Shown piece after piece: positions 13,080 to 21,411 of a DNA stretch of 43,328 bases. Origin of the DNA: an uncultured Acetobacteraceae bacterium. Its GTDB lineage: Bacteria; Pseudomonadota; Alphaproteobacteria; Acetobacterales; Acetobacteraceae. Position numbers and translations under genes: made by a program. Within the stretch, counting starts at the first letter, position 1. Every line of letters begins with the position of its first letter. The notes beneath the pieces are model-generated. The model did no database searches, had not been told where the DNA came from, and saw only the letters and a list, made by a program, of their open reading frames with translations. Where the stretch lies: positions 1 to 43,328 of the forward strand of contig CAIUPC010000673.1 of the NCBI GenBank assembly GCA_903900905.1, given 5' to 3'.

Positions 13080-13212
13080 GGTAGGTAAAGAGGTACGATG
13101 GGGTAAAATGAGGTAAACCTAGGTAGCGTACCTACCCCGCAAATCAATCGAAGGTAGGGTAGGGTAAGGTAGGTATTAGTCCGTAGGACATACCGTACCT
13201 GCCTTACCTACC
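13080..13212. repeat. Phased GGTA / TACC iterons
   Basis: GGTA occurs at 13080, 13084, 13092, 13102, 13112, 13122, 13153, 13158, 13163, 13168 and 13172. TACC (the reverse complement) occurs at 13129, 13133, 13191, 13196, 13205 and 13209. Four copies are spaced exactly 10 bp and four exactly 5 bp. The pattern suggests multimeric protein binding: replication origin iterons or a regulator array. Confidence 0.7.
13154..13212. repeat. Imperfect inverted repeat within the iteron region
   Basis: The left arm AGGGTAGGGTAAGGTAGGTA pairs with the right arm read as AGGGTAGGTAAGGCAGGTA on the other strand, differing by one base deletion and one substitution. The central part holds a second small stem GTCC-GTA-GGAC. 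It could extrude a cruciform or act as a paired binding site. Confidence 0.6.
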
Positions 13213-13370
13213 CTCCGAGATGCGTCGACTTTGAGCGCGGTACCGCTGAAGAGGTAAAACGAGAAGCGGCGATCCATCGCGCATTGTTGGCTTGGAGCGG
13301 CTTAGCGGTGGATAGCTGTAGCGGCTTGCGCGCAAGGCGTGGCGGATAGGCCAGTCCTATTCGCATCAGC

Positions 13371-13389
13371 AACTGTTGCAGTTACAGTT
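13371..13389. promoter_or_regulatory. Nested palindromes, possible operator
   Basis: AACTG-TTG-CAGTT (13371-13383) overlaps AACTGT-N7-ACAGTT (13371-13389), giving three half-sites in 19 bases. This could be an operator for one of the two phage regulators; the evidence is symmetry and location only. Confidence 0.35.
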
Positions 13390-13501
13390 CCCCCGCCCTG
13401 ATCCACCGCATCAGCGTATCCCCTTCGCTATGCACTGCATCGCCGGCTCCACCGCTTCACTGCCTCGCGTATAAGGTGGGGCGCCGCAGCCCGGCCAGAA
13501 G

Positions 13502-13526
13502 GGTCCTGTTCGGGGAAAGCAGGACC
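13502..13526. other. Perfect 7-bp hairpin in control region
   Basis: GGTCCTG (13502-13508) and CAGGACC (13520-13526) form a perfect stem with an 11-base loop. A T-run follows only at about 13544-13549, too far for a classical intrinsic terminator. It may be an RNA structure in the leader of the rightward transcript or a protein site. Confidence 0.35.
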
Positions 13527-13705
13527 AGCGCGACTCCGAAAAATTTTTTAGCCACCCCCGCAAAAACCGCCGCACTTTTTCAGTTTTCCCTAGCCACGCC
13601 AATACGCCGACAAGGCCTCTTGACACCACCGCAACACCGAAGCAGTCTGCCGCCGTCTCCCCAAGGGACCTACGACAGCTCTCGCGAAGCACGGACACCG
13701 CCCCC

Positions 13706-13939
13706 ATGGTTGAAACCACCCAAGCCCGCATCGCCCAGATCGACGAGACCTTGGCGCCGGCCGTTCAGATTGGCTCAGCCCTGGGGCCGGTGAACGCCTC
13801 ACAGCTCCTGGTCGTGGTCAATTGCATCCGTCAGGCCCTGGTCAACGCACTGCTGCCGCTGCCGGAAGTCGTGGAGCCCGAGGCCGAAGAACCTGCGCCG
13901 GCGGAAGCGCCGCCCGCCGAAGCCGCCCCTGAGGCCTAA
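13706..13939 (+). CDS. Hypothetical 77-aa protein, first gene of the rightward block
   Basis: ATG 13706; the stop overlaps the next start (TAATG). A helical N-terminal part (R-I-A-Q-I-D-E-T-L-A, then Q-L-L-V-V-V-N-C-I-R-Q-A-L-V-N-A-L) is followed by a low-complexity tail of Glu, Pro and Ala. No ribosome-binding site of note. Function unknown; the coupling to a holin-like gene suggests a role in the same late step. Confidence 0.6.
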   Translation: MVETTQARIAQIDETLAPAVQIGSALGPVNASQLLVVVNCIRQALVNALLPLPEVVEPEAEEPAPAEAPPAEAAPEA

Positions 13940-14223
13940 TGACGGACCAGCCGCCCATCGTGCCGATTGAGGTCAACGCCGATCCGGTGACGGATCAGAT
14001 CGGCGCAGGGATTCGCCTGACGCTGGTGGCGCTGGGCTCGGTTGCTGGAGCACTAGGTTATGCCGGCCTGGCTGGAAAATTCTCTGCGCTGGTTCTTGTG
14101 GCCGGTCCGGTGGCTGCGGCGGTCGCCTATGTCTGGGGCATTTACAAGACCGGCCGTCTCTCCGCCAAGGCCAGCAGCCTCGTGCAGCACATCGGCGACG
14201 ACACTGTCGCCAAGCTCAAGTGA
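13939..14223 (+). CDS. Holin-like small membrane protein (94 aa)
   Basis: A polar N-terminus of about 24 residues precedes two hydrophobic segments, about residues 25-44 (I-R-L-T-L-V-A-L-G-S-V-A-G-A-L-G-Y-A-G-L) and 48-68 (F-S-A-L-V-L-V-A-G-P-V-A-A-A-V-A-Y-V-W-G-I-Y), then a basic/polar tail. Size, two spans and charged tail resemble class II-type or Pam3-gp28-like phage holins. The lytic enzyme is far away (33816), so the assignment is tentative; it could also be another inner-membrane protein. Confidence 0.6.
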   Translation: MTDQPPIVPIEVNADPVTDQIGAGIRLTLVALGSVAGALGYAGLAGKFSALVLVAGPVAAAVAYVWGIYKTGRLSAKASSLVQHIGDDTVAKLK

Positions 14224-14230
14224 GATTCCG

Positions 14231-14587
14231 ATGAACGTCTTCAACCTGATCCCGACGCTGTTCACGATCCTGGGGAGCCTGCCGAAGGTCATCGCCGCGG
14301 TGCAGTTCCTGATCAAGGCCATCAACGACGCCGAGACCACCGGCTTGTCGGGCCAGGACAAACTCACCCTGGTCTTGAACGATTTTGAGGCTTTCCTGTT
14401 GGCGGCGGCGCCGACCTGGGCCGGGGAGTTTGAGACGATCGCCAAAGACGTGGAAGCGGTGGTCGCCGATATCGTGGGGCTGTACAACGACTTCGCCCAT
14501 GCCGCTCCGGCGCCGAAGGCCGTGATCCTGCAGCCCGTGTCCGCGCCGGTGGCGGGCGTCACCCCGCCGGCCAACGGCATCGTCTAG
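14231..14587 (+). CDS. Hypothetical 118-aa protein
   Basis: ATG 14231 is chosen because sequence upstream in this frame overlaps the holin-like gene. The protein has an amphipathic, hydrophobic N-terminus (V-F-N-L-I-P-T-L-F-T-I-L-G-S-L-P-K-V-I-A-A-V), several helices including F-E-A-F-L-L-A-A-A-P-T-W-A-G-E-F-E-T-I, and a Pro/Ala/Val-rich tail. No family recognised. It could be membrane-associated. Confidence 0.65.
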   Translation: MNVFNLIPTLFTILGSLPKVIAAVQFLIKAINDAETTGLSGQDKLTLVLNDFEAFLLAAAPTWAGEFETIAKDVEAVVADIVGLYNDFAHAAPAPKAVILQPVSAPVAGVTPPANGIV

Positions 14588-14597
14588 GGAGCCTCCG

Positions 14598-14726
14598 ATG
14601 GCTAAGCCTCCGAAGAAGCCGTCAGCCAAGATGGGCATGACGAAGGCCAACCCCAACTCGCCTAAGGCCCCGTCCGCGCCCAAGAAGCCCCCTGGCTCCA
14701 AGGGCAAGCCCAAGCGGTCGACTTGA
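14598..14726 (+). CDS. Lys/Pro-rich 42-aa basic peptide
   Basis: ATG 14598 follows a GGGAG ribosome-binding site; the stop overlaps the TTG start of the next gene (TTGA). The peptide is almost entirely Lys, Pro, Ser, Ala and Gly, strongly basic and probably disordered. Small basic peptides of this type are common between phage structural genes; it may bind DNA or RNA. Confidence 0.55.
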   Translation: MAKPPKKPSAKMGMTKANPNSPKAPSAPKKPPGSKGKPKRST

Positions 14727-14947
14727 CCGTGGTGGCCGAGACGTTCGTCTTCCGGGGATCGAGCAACCTGGCGGAAGCCAGCTACGATCCCGAAGTCGAG
14801 AACCTGGACATCACGTTCCAGAGCGGGGACCGCTACACATATTTCAACGTGCCGGCGGCTGTGTACCGATCGCTGACCTTGGCGCCGAGCGCTGGCCAGT
14901 ATTTCCACCGGCAGATCAAGGGCGTCTATAGTTACGAGCAGCAGTGA
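14723..14947 (+). CDS. KTSC-domain protein (74 aa)
   Basis: The start is probably TTG 14723 (TTGA overlap). The sequence fits the KTSC domain: F-R-G-S-S-N-L-A-E-A-S-Y-D-P-E, L-D-I-T-F-Q-S-G-D-R-Y-T-Y-F-N-V-P, V-Y-R-S-L, and G-Q-Y-F-H-R-Q-I-K. KTSC domains are short beta-rich modules associated with lysyl-tRNA synthetase and phage genes; their role in phages is not established. The stop TGA overlaps the terminase ATG. Confidence 0.8.
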   Translation: MTVVAETFVFRGSSNLAEASYDPEVENLDITFQSGDRYTYFNVPAAVYRSLTLAPSAGQYFHRQIKGVYSYEQQ

Positions 14948-16992
14948 TGGACCTGACGCCCATCCAGCAGACCCAGGTTCGCCTGGGTCGCGATCGCATC
15001 CTGGCCCATGGCGCGCTGTTCCGCCACCGCCATCCGAACAAGTCCCCCGACTTCCACAAGCAACTGATCCACGACTGGCACGCTTCGGACAGTTCCTTCC
15101 TGGACATGGTCTTTCGCGGCGGCGCCAAGTCAACCATCGCGGAAGAAGCCATCGTCGTTAAGGCCTGCTTTCGGGAGTTCAAGAACTGCCTGATCGTCGG
15201 CGCTGACTTCGACCGCGCCGCGTCACGCCTCCACGCCGTGCGCATGGAGTTCGAGAACAACGAACTGATCCGGCAGATTTTCGGGGACCTGACCGGCGAG
15301 CCCTGGGGCGCCGACCGCATCGTCACGTCGACCGGCATCTGTATCCAGGCCATGGGCCGGGGGCAGTCCCTGCGCGGCATCAAGTGGCTGGACACCCGGC
15401 CGGACCTGTTGTTCGCCGACGACCTGGAAGACTATGCCGATGTGCTCAAGCCCGAAGGCCGCAAGAAGATCCACGACTGGTTTGACGGCGAACTGATACC
15501 GGCGCTGGAGCCCGGCTACATGGCGCGCATGGCGGCCACGCCGCTGCACATCGAAGCCCTGCCCAACCACGTCATGCTCGACCCGAGCTGGAAGACCCAC
15601 AAGTTCCCGATCAAATACCGCGACCCCGACACAGGCGAATGGGTGGCCTCTTGGCCTGACCGCTTCCCCTTGACCGAAGCCGAAGCAACCATTCTGCGCA
15701 AGACCAACCCCAAGGTGGAGTCGATCGAGAAGATCGAGACCGCCTTGATCAAGAAGGGCCAGGCCGCCCTGTGGATGGCGGAGTACATGTGCGAGGCAGA
15801 GTCGCCGGAGACCAAGGCCTTCAAGCAGGAGATGTTCCGTATCGAGCCCCAGGTCCGCACCTGGCAGGCCGTCTATTCGATGATCGACCCGGCGCGCACC
15901 ATTGGCGTCAAATCCGCCACCACCGGCAAGGCCACCTGGTCCTGGTCGCATGGCAAGCTGATCATCTGGGATGCCTGGGCCAAGCGGCTGATGCCGGACC
16001 AGATCATCGATTCCCTCTTTCAGGACTTCGACGAGTACCACCCGGTCTATCAGGGCTTCGAGGAAGACGGCCTGAACCAGTGGGCGCTGCAACCTATTCG
16101 CCAGGAGATGGTTCGCCGCGGCGTGGCGCTGCCGCTCAAGCCGGTGCGCGCGCCGCCAGGCAAGATCGACTTCATCCGGGGCCTGCAGCCCTTCTTCCAC
16201 GGTCGCGAAGTGATCTTCGCCAAGCCCCTGCCGGAGTTGCAGCAGCAACTGCTGGGCTTCCCCAGCGGCGAGATCGACGCGCCCAACGCCCTGGCCTATG
16301 CTCTGCGCCTGCGCCCCGGCGCACCGCTCTACAACGATTTTGGAGGCCGCCATGTCGCCGAGGACATCGAACCGCTTCAGGGCCGCCCTGTGTGGCTCTG
16401 CCTCAACGCTACCCGTTCAATGGTCTCTGGGGTTGCAGTCCAGGTCTTCGACGGAGCGCTTCGCATTTACGCGGACGCCGTCCGCGACGGAGAGCCCGGC
16501 CAAGCCCTCCCTGGCCTGATCACCGACATGCAGGCCGATCTGGGCCGTGAGCTGCGCCTCGCCGCCGGGCCGCTGCACTTTGACCGCTACAACAATGTCG
16601 GCCTGGTCGCGGCGGCGTCGAAGATCCCGATGCGCGTCACGCCGGCCGTCGACACCCAGCGTGGCCGCGCTAAGCTGACCGACATGCTCCAGCGCGAGAA
16701 GGCCGGCCTGCCGATGCTGATGGTGTCCAGTCGGGCAGTGTGGACCCTTAACGCCTTCAGCGGCGGCTACAGCCGCGTCCTGCTCAAGCAGGGCCAACTG
16801 GCGGACTATGCCGAAGAAGGGCCCTACCGTGTGCTGATGGAAGGCCTGGAGAGCTATGCGGGCCTGATGGACCTGGGTTCGACAGACGACCCAAGAGAAG
16901 CTAGGCTGAACGCCGAGACCGCCGATGGCCGGGCCTATCGGTCCACGCTCGGGGGAAGCCTGGCGCTGCGCGAAAGCAAAGGCGGCTGGTGA
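14947..16992 (+). CDS. terL: Terminase large subunit
   Basis: 681 residues. Packaging motor ATPase and nuclease. The ATPase part has a variant Walker A, F-R-G-G-A-K-S-T at 56-63, and Walker B D-L-L-F-A-D-D near 153-159. The nuclease half starts near residue 310 with the acidic strand S-M-I-D-P-A and continues with Y-Q-G-F-E-E-D-G-L-N-Q-W. Length is larger than typical (~500-600) because of a C-terminal extension past about residue 470 that contains a second V-A-V-Q-V-F-D-G-A strand. ATG 14947 overlaps the KTSC stop (TGATG); GTG 14944 is possible. No small subunit was found beside it. Confidence 0.92.
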   Translation: MDLTPIQQTQVRLGRDRILAHGALFRHRHPNKSPDFHKQLIHDWHASDSSFLDMVFRGGAKSTIAEEAIVVKACFREFKNCLIVGADFDRAASRLHAVRMEFENNELIRQIFGDLTGEPWGADRIVTSTGICIQAMGRGQSLRGIKWLDTRPDLLFADDLEDYADVLKPEGRKKIHDWFDGELIPALEPGYMARMAATPLHIEALPNHVMLDPSWKTHKFPIKYRDPDTGEWVASWPDRFPLTEAEATILRKTNPKVESIEKIETALIKKGQAALWMAEYMCEAESPETKAFKQEMFRIEPQVRTWQAVYSMIDPARTIGVKSATTGKATWSWSHGKLIIWDAWAKRLMPDQIIDSLFQDFDEYHPVYQGFEEDGLNQWALQPIRQEMVRRGVALPLKPVRAPPGKIDFIRGLQPFFHGREVIFAKPLPELQQQLLGFPSGEIDAPNALAYALRLRPGAPLYNDFGGRHVAEDIEPLQGRPVWLCLNATRSMVSGVAVQVFDGALRIYADAVRDGEPGQALPGLITDMQADLGRELRLAAGPLHFDRYNNVGLVAAASKIPMRVTPAVDTQRGRAKLTDMLQREKAGLPMLMVSSRAVWTLNAFSGGYSRVLLKQGQLADYAEEGPYRVLMEGLESYAGLMDLGSTDDPREARLNAETADGRAYRSTLGGSLALRESKGGW

Positions 16993-17011
16993 TCGCGCAA
17001 AGGGGTTGAGC

Positions 17012-19138
17012 TTGGCCGACGAAATTGAAACGGAAGACGAAGAGCTTCCCGAAGACAGCGTCCTGCATGGCCGGGCCGACGAACTGCCTCTGACCGAGGA
17101 GGTCAAGGGCAAGCTGAAGAAGCTGTTCGTTGATGTTGAAAAAGGCTTCGAGGACCAGCGCTCGCGCACCGAAGACTTGATGGACAATTGGGACCTGTAT
17201 CACTGCCGCCTGGGCGATAAGCAGTTCTACGCCGGCAACTCCAAGATTTTCGTGCCCTTCGTCAAGGATGCGGTCGACGCGCGGGTGACACGCTTCGTCA
17301 ACCAGATGTTCCCGCAGTCCGGCCGCTATGTGGAAGTCACCACCGGCGAGGCCGACCCGCCCTTCGCCACCCAGGCCCTGATCGAAAGCTATGTGCGCCA
17401 GTCCAAGATGCGCACGCGGATCATGCCGGCGCTGATCCGCAACGGCGACATCGAAGGCCAGTATTCGATCTATGTCTCCTGGAAGGAGCACAAGCGCGCG
17501 TCGGTGTTCCGCACGCAGCGCCAGCCGACCACCGACGGCCTGCCCAATGAAGCCGCCAGTCCAGTCGACGACGTGGAAGAAGAAGAGATCGTCGACGAGG
17601 CTCCGGACGTGGAAGTTCTGTCCGACGCCGATCTGCTGGTGATGCCGGTCACGGCGTCCTCGATCGACGATGCCCTGGACTGCGGCGGCTCCGTCACGGT
17701 CATGCGCCGCTGGACCACCGGCAAGATCAAGGCCCTGATCGCTCAAGGCGAGATCGAGGAAGACCAGGGCGAAGACCTGATCGAGGCGATGAACGCCGTC
17801 CGCAACGACGACAAGGTCGACACCGCCAAGAAGATGGCGGACGCCGCCGGCATCAAGTCCAAGGGCAAGACCGCTCTGGTCTATGAGACCTGGCACATCG
17901 CCAAGGTCGAAGGCGAGCCGCGTCTGTGCCGGACCTATTGGGCCGGTGACGACCGCTATCTGAGCCATCGCCGCAACCCCTTCTGGAATGACCGTTGCCC
18001 GGTGATCTCCGCGCCGACCGAGAAGGTCGCCGGGGTGTTCAAGGGCATGCCGCCGGTCAGCGCCGTGGCCGACCTGCAGATCTTCGCCAACGACACGATC
18101 AATGAAGGCGCCGACACCGCGCACTTCTCGGCCATGCCCATCATCATGACCGACCCCCTGAAGAACCCGCGTGTCGACACGATGGTGCTCGGCCTGGGCG
18201 CCGTGTGGGATACCAGCCCGGCCGACACCAAGATCGTGGAGTTCCCCGACCTGTGGCGCTCAGCCATCGAGCGCGCCGAGGCGATCAAGCAGCAAATCTT
18301 CCAGACCCTTGGCGTCAATCCCGCCATGATCCCTCAGCAGACTGGCGGGGCCAAGAAGCGCAACCAGGCCGAGATCGCCAACGAGCAGCAGGTCGACATC
18401 CTCACGACGGCCGACGCCGTGACCAACCTGGAAGAAGAGATCCTGACGCCAACGGTGCAGCGGTTTGCCGAATACGATCACCAGTTCCGCGACCACGAGA
18501 TCACGGTGCGCATCTATGGCGAGATGGGTCTGCGCGCCAACATGGAAGAGGTTGAGCCTCTGCAGCTCAACAAGCGCTTCGAGTTTCGCTGGTACGGCGT
18601 GGAGTCGGCGCGCAACGCCGCGCAGATGCAGCAGCAAATTGCCTGGGTTAACGTAGTGAAGGAGCTACCGCCCACGGCCTACCCGAACTACGATCTCGAT
18701 ATTTCGCCGATGATCGTCCAGGGCACGGAAAACGTGTTTGGTCCGCGGATCGCGCCGCTGATCTTCAAGCGCAAGACGGTGATCTCGGTCGATCCTGAGC
18801 AAGAGAACATGATGCTCGACCACGGCTTCCGCGTGGCGGTCCACCCTGGTGACGACGACATGCAGCACATCCAGGTTCACCTGGCCGGCGTCCAAGAAGG
18901 TGGTGATCCGCATGGAACCTTCCGCGAGCACATCCAGCTTCACCAGCAGCAGATGCAGGCTAAGGTCATGGCGGCGCAGCAGTCGCAGCCCGCCGGCGGC
19001 GCCGGGCCGGGGGGCGGCGCAGGGCCAGCACCGGGCGGTCAACCGACCATGCCGCGCCAAGGCAAGCAGCCGGCGGGCGCCATCCACCCTGATTCCATGC
19101 CCAAGGCGGGCGCTACGCCGATGCCGCGAAAGATGTAG
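17012..19138 (+). CDS. Portal protein
   Basis: About 708 residues from TTG 17012; TTG 17006 and an ATG at 16925 inside terminase are alternatives, and AAGGGG at about 17000 favours the TTG starts. The portal is the dodecameric DNA channel of the head. Evidence: position after terminase, size, an acidic N-terminus, the R-F-V-N-Q-M-F-P-Q-S-G-R-Y-V-E-V segment, and the long-helix region Q-T-L-G-V-N-P-A-M-I-P ... R-N-Q-A-E-I-A-N-E-Q typical of podovirus portals. The C-terminal ~70 residues are Gly/Pro/Gln-rich. An acidic insert near residues 185-205 (V-E-E-E-E-I-V-D-E) is notable. Confidence 0.85.
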   Translation: MADEIETEDEELPEDSVLHGRADELPLTEEVKGKLKKLFVDVEKGFEDQRSRTEDLMDNWDLYHCRLGDKQFYAGNSKIFVPFVKDAVDARVTRFVNQMFPQSGRYVEVTTGEADPPFATQALIESYVRQSKMRTRIMPALIRNGDIEGQYSIYVSWKEHKRASVFRTQRQPTTDGLPNEAASPVDDVEEEEIVDEAPDVEVLSDADLLVMPVTASSIDDALDCGGSVTVMRRWTTGKIKALIAQGEIEEDQGEDLIEAMNAVRNDDKVDTAKKMADAAGIKSKGKTALVYETWHIAKVEGEPRLCRTYWAGDDRYLSHRRNPFWNDRCPVISAPTEKVAGVFKGMPPVSAVADLQIFANDTINEGADTAHFSAMPIIMTDPLKNPRVDTMVLGLGAVWDTSPADTKIVEFPDLWRSAIERAEAIKQQIFQTLGVNPAMIPQQTGGAKKRNQAEIANEQQVDILTTADAVTNLEEEILTPTVQRFAEYDHQFRDHEITVRIYGEMGLRANMEEVEPLQLNKRFEFRWYGVESARNAAQMQQQIAWVNVVKELPPTAYPNYDLDISPMIVQGTENVFGPRIAPLIFKRKTVISVDPEQENMMLDHGFRVAVHPGDDDMQHIQVHLAGVQEGGDPHGTFREHIQLHQQQMQAKVMAAQQSQPAGGAGPGGGAGPAPGGQPTMPRQGKQPAGAIHPDSMPKAGATPMPRKM

Positions 19139-19143
19139 CTGAG

Positions 19144-19170
19144 TTGACATTCGGCCAAGCCTGATACAAT
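19144..19170 (+). promoter_or_regulatory. Possible sigma70-like promoter before the scaffold/capsid genes
   Basis: TTGACA (19144-19149), 15-base spacer, TACAAT (19165-19170), in the 105-base gap after the portal gene. Both boxes are close to consensus, but the spacer is short. Two small GC stems (GCCCG/CGGGC and GCCGG/CCGGC) follow in the leader. Confidence 0.5.
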
Positions 19171-19243
19171 CCTCAAGCTTCGGAGCCCGCAACGATAACG
19201 GGCAGCACTCGATTTGCCGGCGATACCGGCTGGAAGGACGACC

Positions 19244-20023
19244 ATGTTTCGACGGATGCTCATGGGCTCCACGGTGTTCCGTGCGCCTGAGAATGATCAA
19301 GGCCACGAAGCCGATGATCTGGACGAGGACTTCTCCCTCGACGAGCCTCCCGAAGATGACGAGGTCGACGATGTCGATCCTGACGCCGACCTCGACGAGG
19401 TTGATGACGACAACCAGGACGACGAACCTCCTGCACGGCAACAGAGCCGCGGCGAAAGCCGCGTAGCCGCCGCCACCCGCACCGCCGCCGAAGCCAAGCG
19501 TGAAGCCGCCGAGCTTCGCGAACGGCTCGCGGCGATGGAGGCGCGCAGCGCCGCCCCGGCTGCTTCGCAGGAAACCGCCGCACAACGCGAACAGCGCCTG
19601 GCTCAGCTTGAGCCGTGGGAACGCACCGAGGTGCTGCGGCAGGAAGACAGCCGCCGAATGGAATCCCAAATCGCGCAGATGCGCTGGGAAAGCCAGGAGG
19701 CAGCCGACCGAACCGCTTACGACGCGCTCTGCGCCCGCAAGCCGGTGGCGGCGAAGCTGAAGGACGAAGTCGAAGCCCGTCTAGCGGATATGCGCAAGGC
19801 CGGCACGACGGCGCCCCGAGAAACGGTTTTGCGCTGGGTGATCGGTGATCGAGCCCTGGCGAACGAAGGCAAAGCGACCGGCCGCGCGCAGAAAGCTGCG
19901 AGCGCCAATCGCGACAGGCAAACCACCCGGCCTACTAATGGTCGGGCGGACGCAGCGCCGAGCGATCGGCGAGGCGGGGACTCCTCTAAGCGCGACAAGC
20001 GCATAGAGAATTATCAACTGTGA
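19244..20023 (+). CDS. Capsid scaffolding protein (probable)
   Basis: 259 residues from ATG 19244 with GGAAGGA upstream. The N-terminal ~75 residues are extremely acidic (Asp/Glu runs), the middle is a charged coiled coil (A-E-A-K-R-E-A-A-E-L-R-E-R-L-A-A-M-E-A-R), and the C-terminus is basic (S-K-R-D-K-R-I-E-N-Y). This acidic-coil-basic layout and the position between portal and capsid gene are typical of scaffolding proteins, whose basic tails bind capsid subunits. No sequence motif proves it. Confidence 0.78.
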   Translation: MFRRMLMGSTVFRAPENDQGHEADDLDEDFSLDEPPEDDEVDDVDPDADLDEVDDDNQDDEPPARQQSRGESRVAAATRTAAEAKREAAELRERLAAMEARSAAPAASQETAAQREQRLAQLEPWERTEVLRQEDSRRMESQIAQMRWESQEAADRTAYDALCARKPVAAKLKDEVEARLADMRKAGTTAPRETVLRWVIGDRALANEGKATGRAQKAASANRDRQTTRPTNGRADAAPSDRRGGDSSKRDKRIENYQL

Positions 20024-20040
20024 TGGGGTAGCCTTCCGCT

Positions 20041-20057
20041 CCCCGTCCTGAACGGGG
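20041..20057 (+). promoter_or_regulatory. GC hairpin in the capsid gene leader
   Basis: CCCCGT-CCTGA-ACGGGG forms a perfect 6-bp stem with a 5-base loop, ending seven bases before the capsid ATG. The 3' arm provides the only purine-rich ribosome-binding-site-like stretch (ACGGGGA), so the structure may tune capsid translation. Confidence 0.45.
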
Positions 20058-20064
20058 ATGCCAG

Positions 20065-21411
20065 ATGGCCACCAACCAGGCTAGTCAGTTTCAAGCCGAC
20101 ATCGAAGGCTATATCGCCGACAAGACGCTGCCGCTCGCGCGCCGCCAGCTTGTCGCGTTCCAATTCGCGGACAAGTCCGAAGGCATCCCTAAGGGCCGCG
20201 GCGTCAATTACACCGCCACCCGCTACCAGCGCCTGCCGCTGCCTTTCGCGCCGCTGAGCGAGGGCGTCCCGCCGATCGGCGAGACCATGACCATCCAGCA
20301 AGTCACCGCTACCGCCCTGCAGTGGGGCGACAAGGTCACGATTACCGACGTGGCCGAAATGACCATCAAGCACCCGCTGTTCAAGAAGGCGACCGAACTG
20401 GTGGCCCTGCAACTCGCGGAAACCCTGGAGCGCAACACCTTCAACGCCCTGATGGGCGGCACCCAGGTCAACTACGTCAACTCACGCGGCTCGCGCGGCG
20501 CCCTGGTCGCTGGTGACGTGCTGGACGGCCAGACTGTCATCCGTACCGACATGGCTCTGGAAACCCTCGGCGCTCCGCGCTGGATGGGCGACGAGATGAC
20601 CGACACCAAGATTGACGCCGGCGCCCCGACCAAGGCTTCGTCCGATCCCCGGTCGATGCCGCACTATGTGGCTATCTGCCACCACGCCGTGGTCGCCGAC
20701 TTCCGCCAACAATCGGACGTGAAGCTGGCCTGGACCTATTCGGATCTGAACCGCCTCTACAACTATGAGGCCGGCGAGTGGTCCGGTATCCGCTTCTGCA
20801 AGACCAACATGGTCCCGTCCTTCACGGGCGTGGCGCAGATCAACGGCACGGCCGGCACGGCGGGCAACCTCGCGACGAACTCGACCTATTACATCATCGT
20901 CACGGCGTCGGACACGCAGAACCAGTACGAGAGCCGTATCTATCAGGTGTCCACCGCCGCCAACGTGACCGGCCCGAACGGCTCGGTTTCGGTTGTGCTG
21001 CCGGCCCTGGTCGGCTTTACCTTCAACATCTACATCGGCACCACGACCAGCCCGGCCCAGCTCGGCCTGACGGCGGCCGGCCCGACCACCGGACCCTACA
21101 TCGGCCAGGCCGTGCAACTGGCCCCCGGCCAGACCGTGATCATCACGGGCCTTGGCATGACGCAAGTGCCGCCCGCGGCGCCCGCGACCGGCTTGACGGT
21201 GTATCCGACCTTCATCATGGGCCGGGGCGCCTACGCCCAGGTCGAACTGGACAACGTGAAGTTCACGTATCTGAAGAACGCGGACAAATCAGACCCCTTG
21301 AATCAACTCCGAATCGTAGGATGGAAAGCGTTTTACGGGACTTTGTTAAGCAATGTCCAGTTTATGGCGCGCATTGAGAGCGTCAGCGCATACAGCACTT
21401 CTTTCGGCTAG
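20065..21411 (+). CDS. Major capsid protein, N4-gp56 family
   Basis: 448 residues. Shell protein of HK97-like fold by family. N4-gp56-type features are the start A-S-Q-F-Q-A-D-I-E-G-Y-I-A-D-K-T-L-P-L, the G-V-P-P-I-G-E-T-M-T segment, Q-W-G-D-K-V-T-I-T-D, L-E-R-N-T-F-N-A-L-M-G-G-T and P-H-Y-V-A-I-C-H-H. Residues about 260-385 are a Thr/Gly/Pro-rich beta segment, likely an inserted Ig-like surface domain. Codons for the last ~41 residues (from 21287) switch to A/T-ending forms (AAA, TCA, TTG, TTA, TTT), unlike the rest of the gene, next to a convergent HNH gene whose stop overlaps by four bases. Confidence 0.9.
   Translation: MATNQASQFQADIEGYIADKTLPLARRQLVAFQFADKSEGIPKGRGVNYTATRYQRLPLPFAPLSEGVPPIGETMTIQQVTATALQWGDKVTITDVAEMTIKHPLFKKATELVALQLAETLERNTFNALMGGTQVNYVNSRGSRGALVAGDVLDGQTVIRTDMALETLGAPRWMGDEMTDTKIDAGAPTKASSDPRSMPHYVAICHHAVVADFRQQSDVKLAWTYSDLNRLYNYEAGEWSGIRFCKTNMVPSFTGVAQINGTAGTAGNLATNSTYYIIVTASDTQNQYESRIYQVSTAANVTGPNGSVSVVLPALVGFTFNIYIGTTTSPAQLGLTAAGPTTGPYIGQAVQLAPGQTVIITGLGMTQVPPAAPATGLTVYPTFIMGRGAYAQVELDNVKFTYLKNADKSDPLNQLRIVGWKAFYGTLLSNVQFMARIESVSAYSTSFG

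Larger units (their letters stand above)
12913..13705. other. Divergent noncoding control region (about 0.8 kb)
   Basis: The only long gap between the two transcription blocks. It holds the leftward promoter, a 16-bp palindrome, GGTA/TACC iterons, a strong imperfect hairpin, a nested palindrome at 13371-13389 and a hairpin at 13502-13526. Short ORFs here on both strands are Pro/Arg/Ser-rich and lack ribosome-binding sites, so I see no gene. A TTGACA at 13620-13625 could be a -35 for the rightward block, but no good -10 follows at standard spacing. Confidence 0.75.

Noticed and set aside
13502-13550. Intrinsic terminator from the GGTCCTG/CAGGACC hairpin and the T-run
   Set aside because: The T-run is about 17 bases from the stem, too distant for the classical mechanism; kept only as an unassigned hairpin.
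13411-13793. Short ORFs on both strands in the control region
   Set aside because: Ser/Pro/Arg-rich, no ribosome-binding sites, overlapping repeats and palindromes; not gene-like.
15223-16353. Long minus-strand ORF opposite the terminase gene (376 codons)
   Set aside because: Its composition (His/Arg/Gln/Gly/Leu-rich, no domains) is the usual antisense shadow of a GC-rich gene; no ribosome-binding site and the plus strand encodes a clear terminase.
16901-18124. Long minus-strand ORF opposite the portal gene (407 codons)
   Set aside because: Antisense shadow: the plus strand has a portal gene and the minus product shows no recognisable motif.
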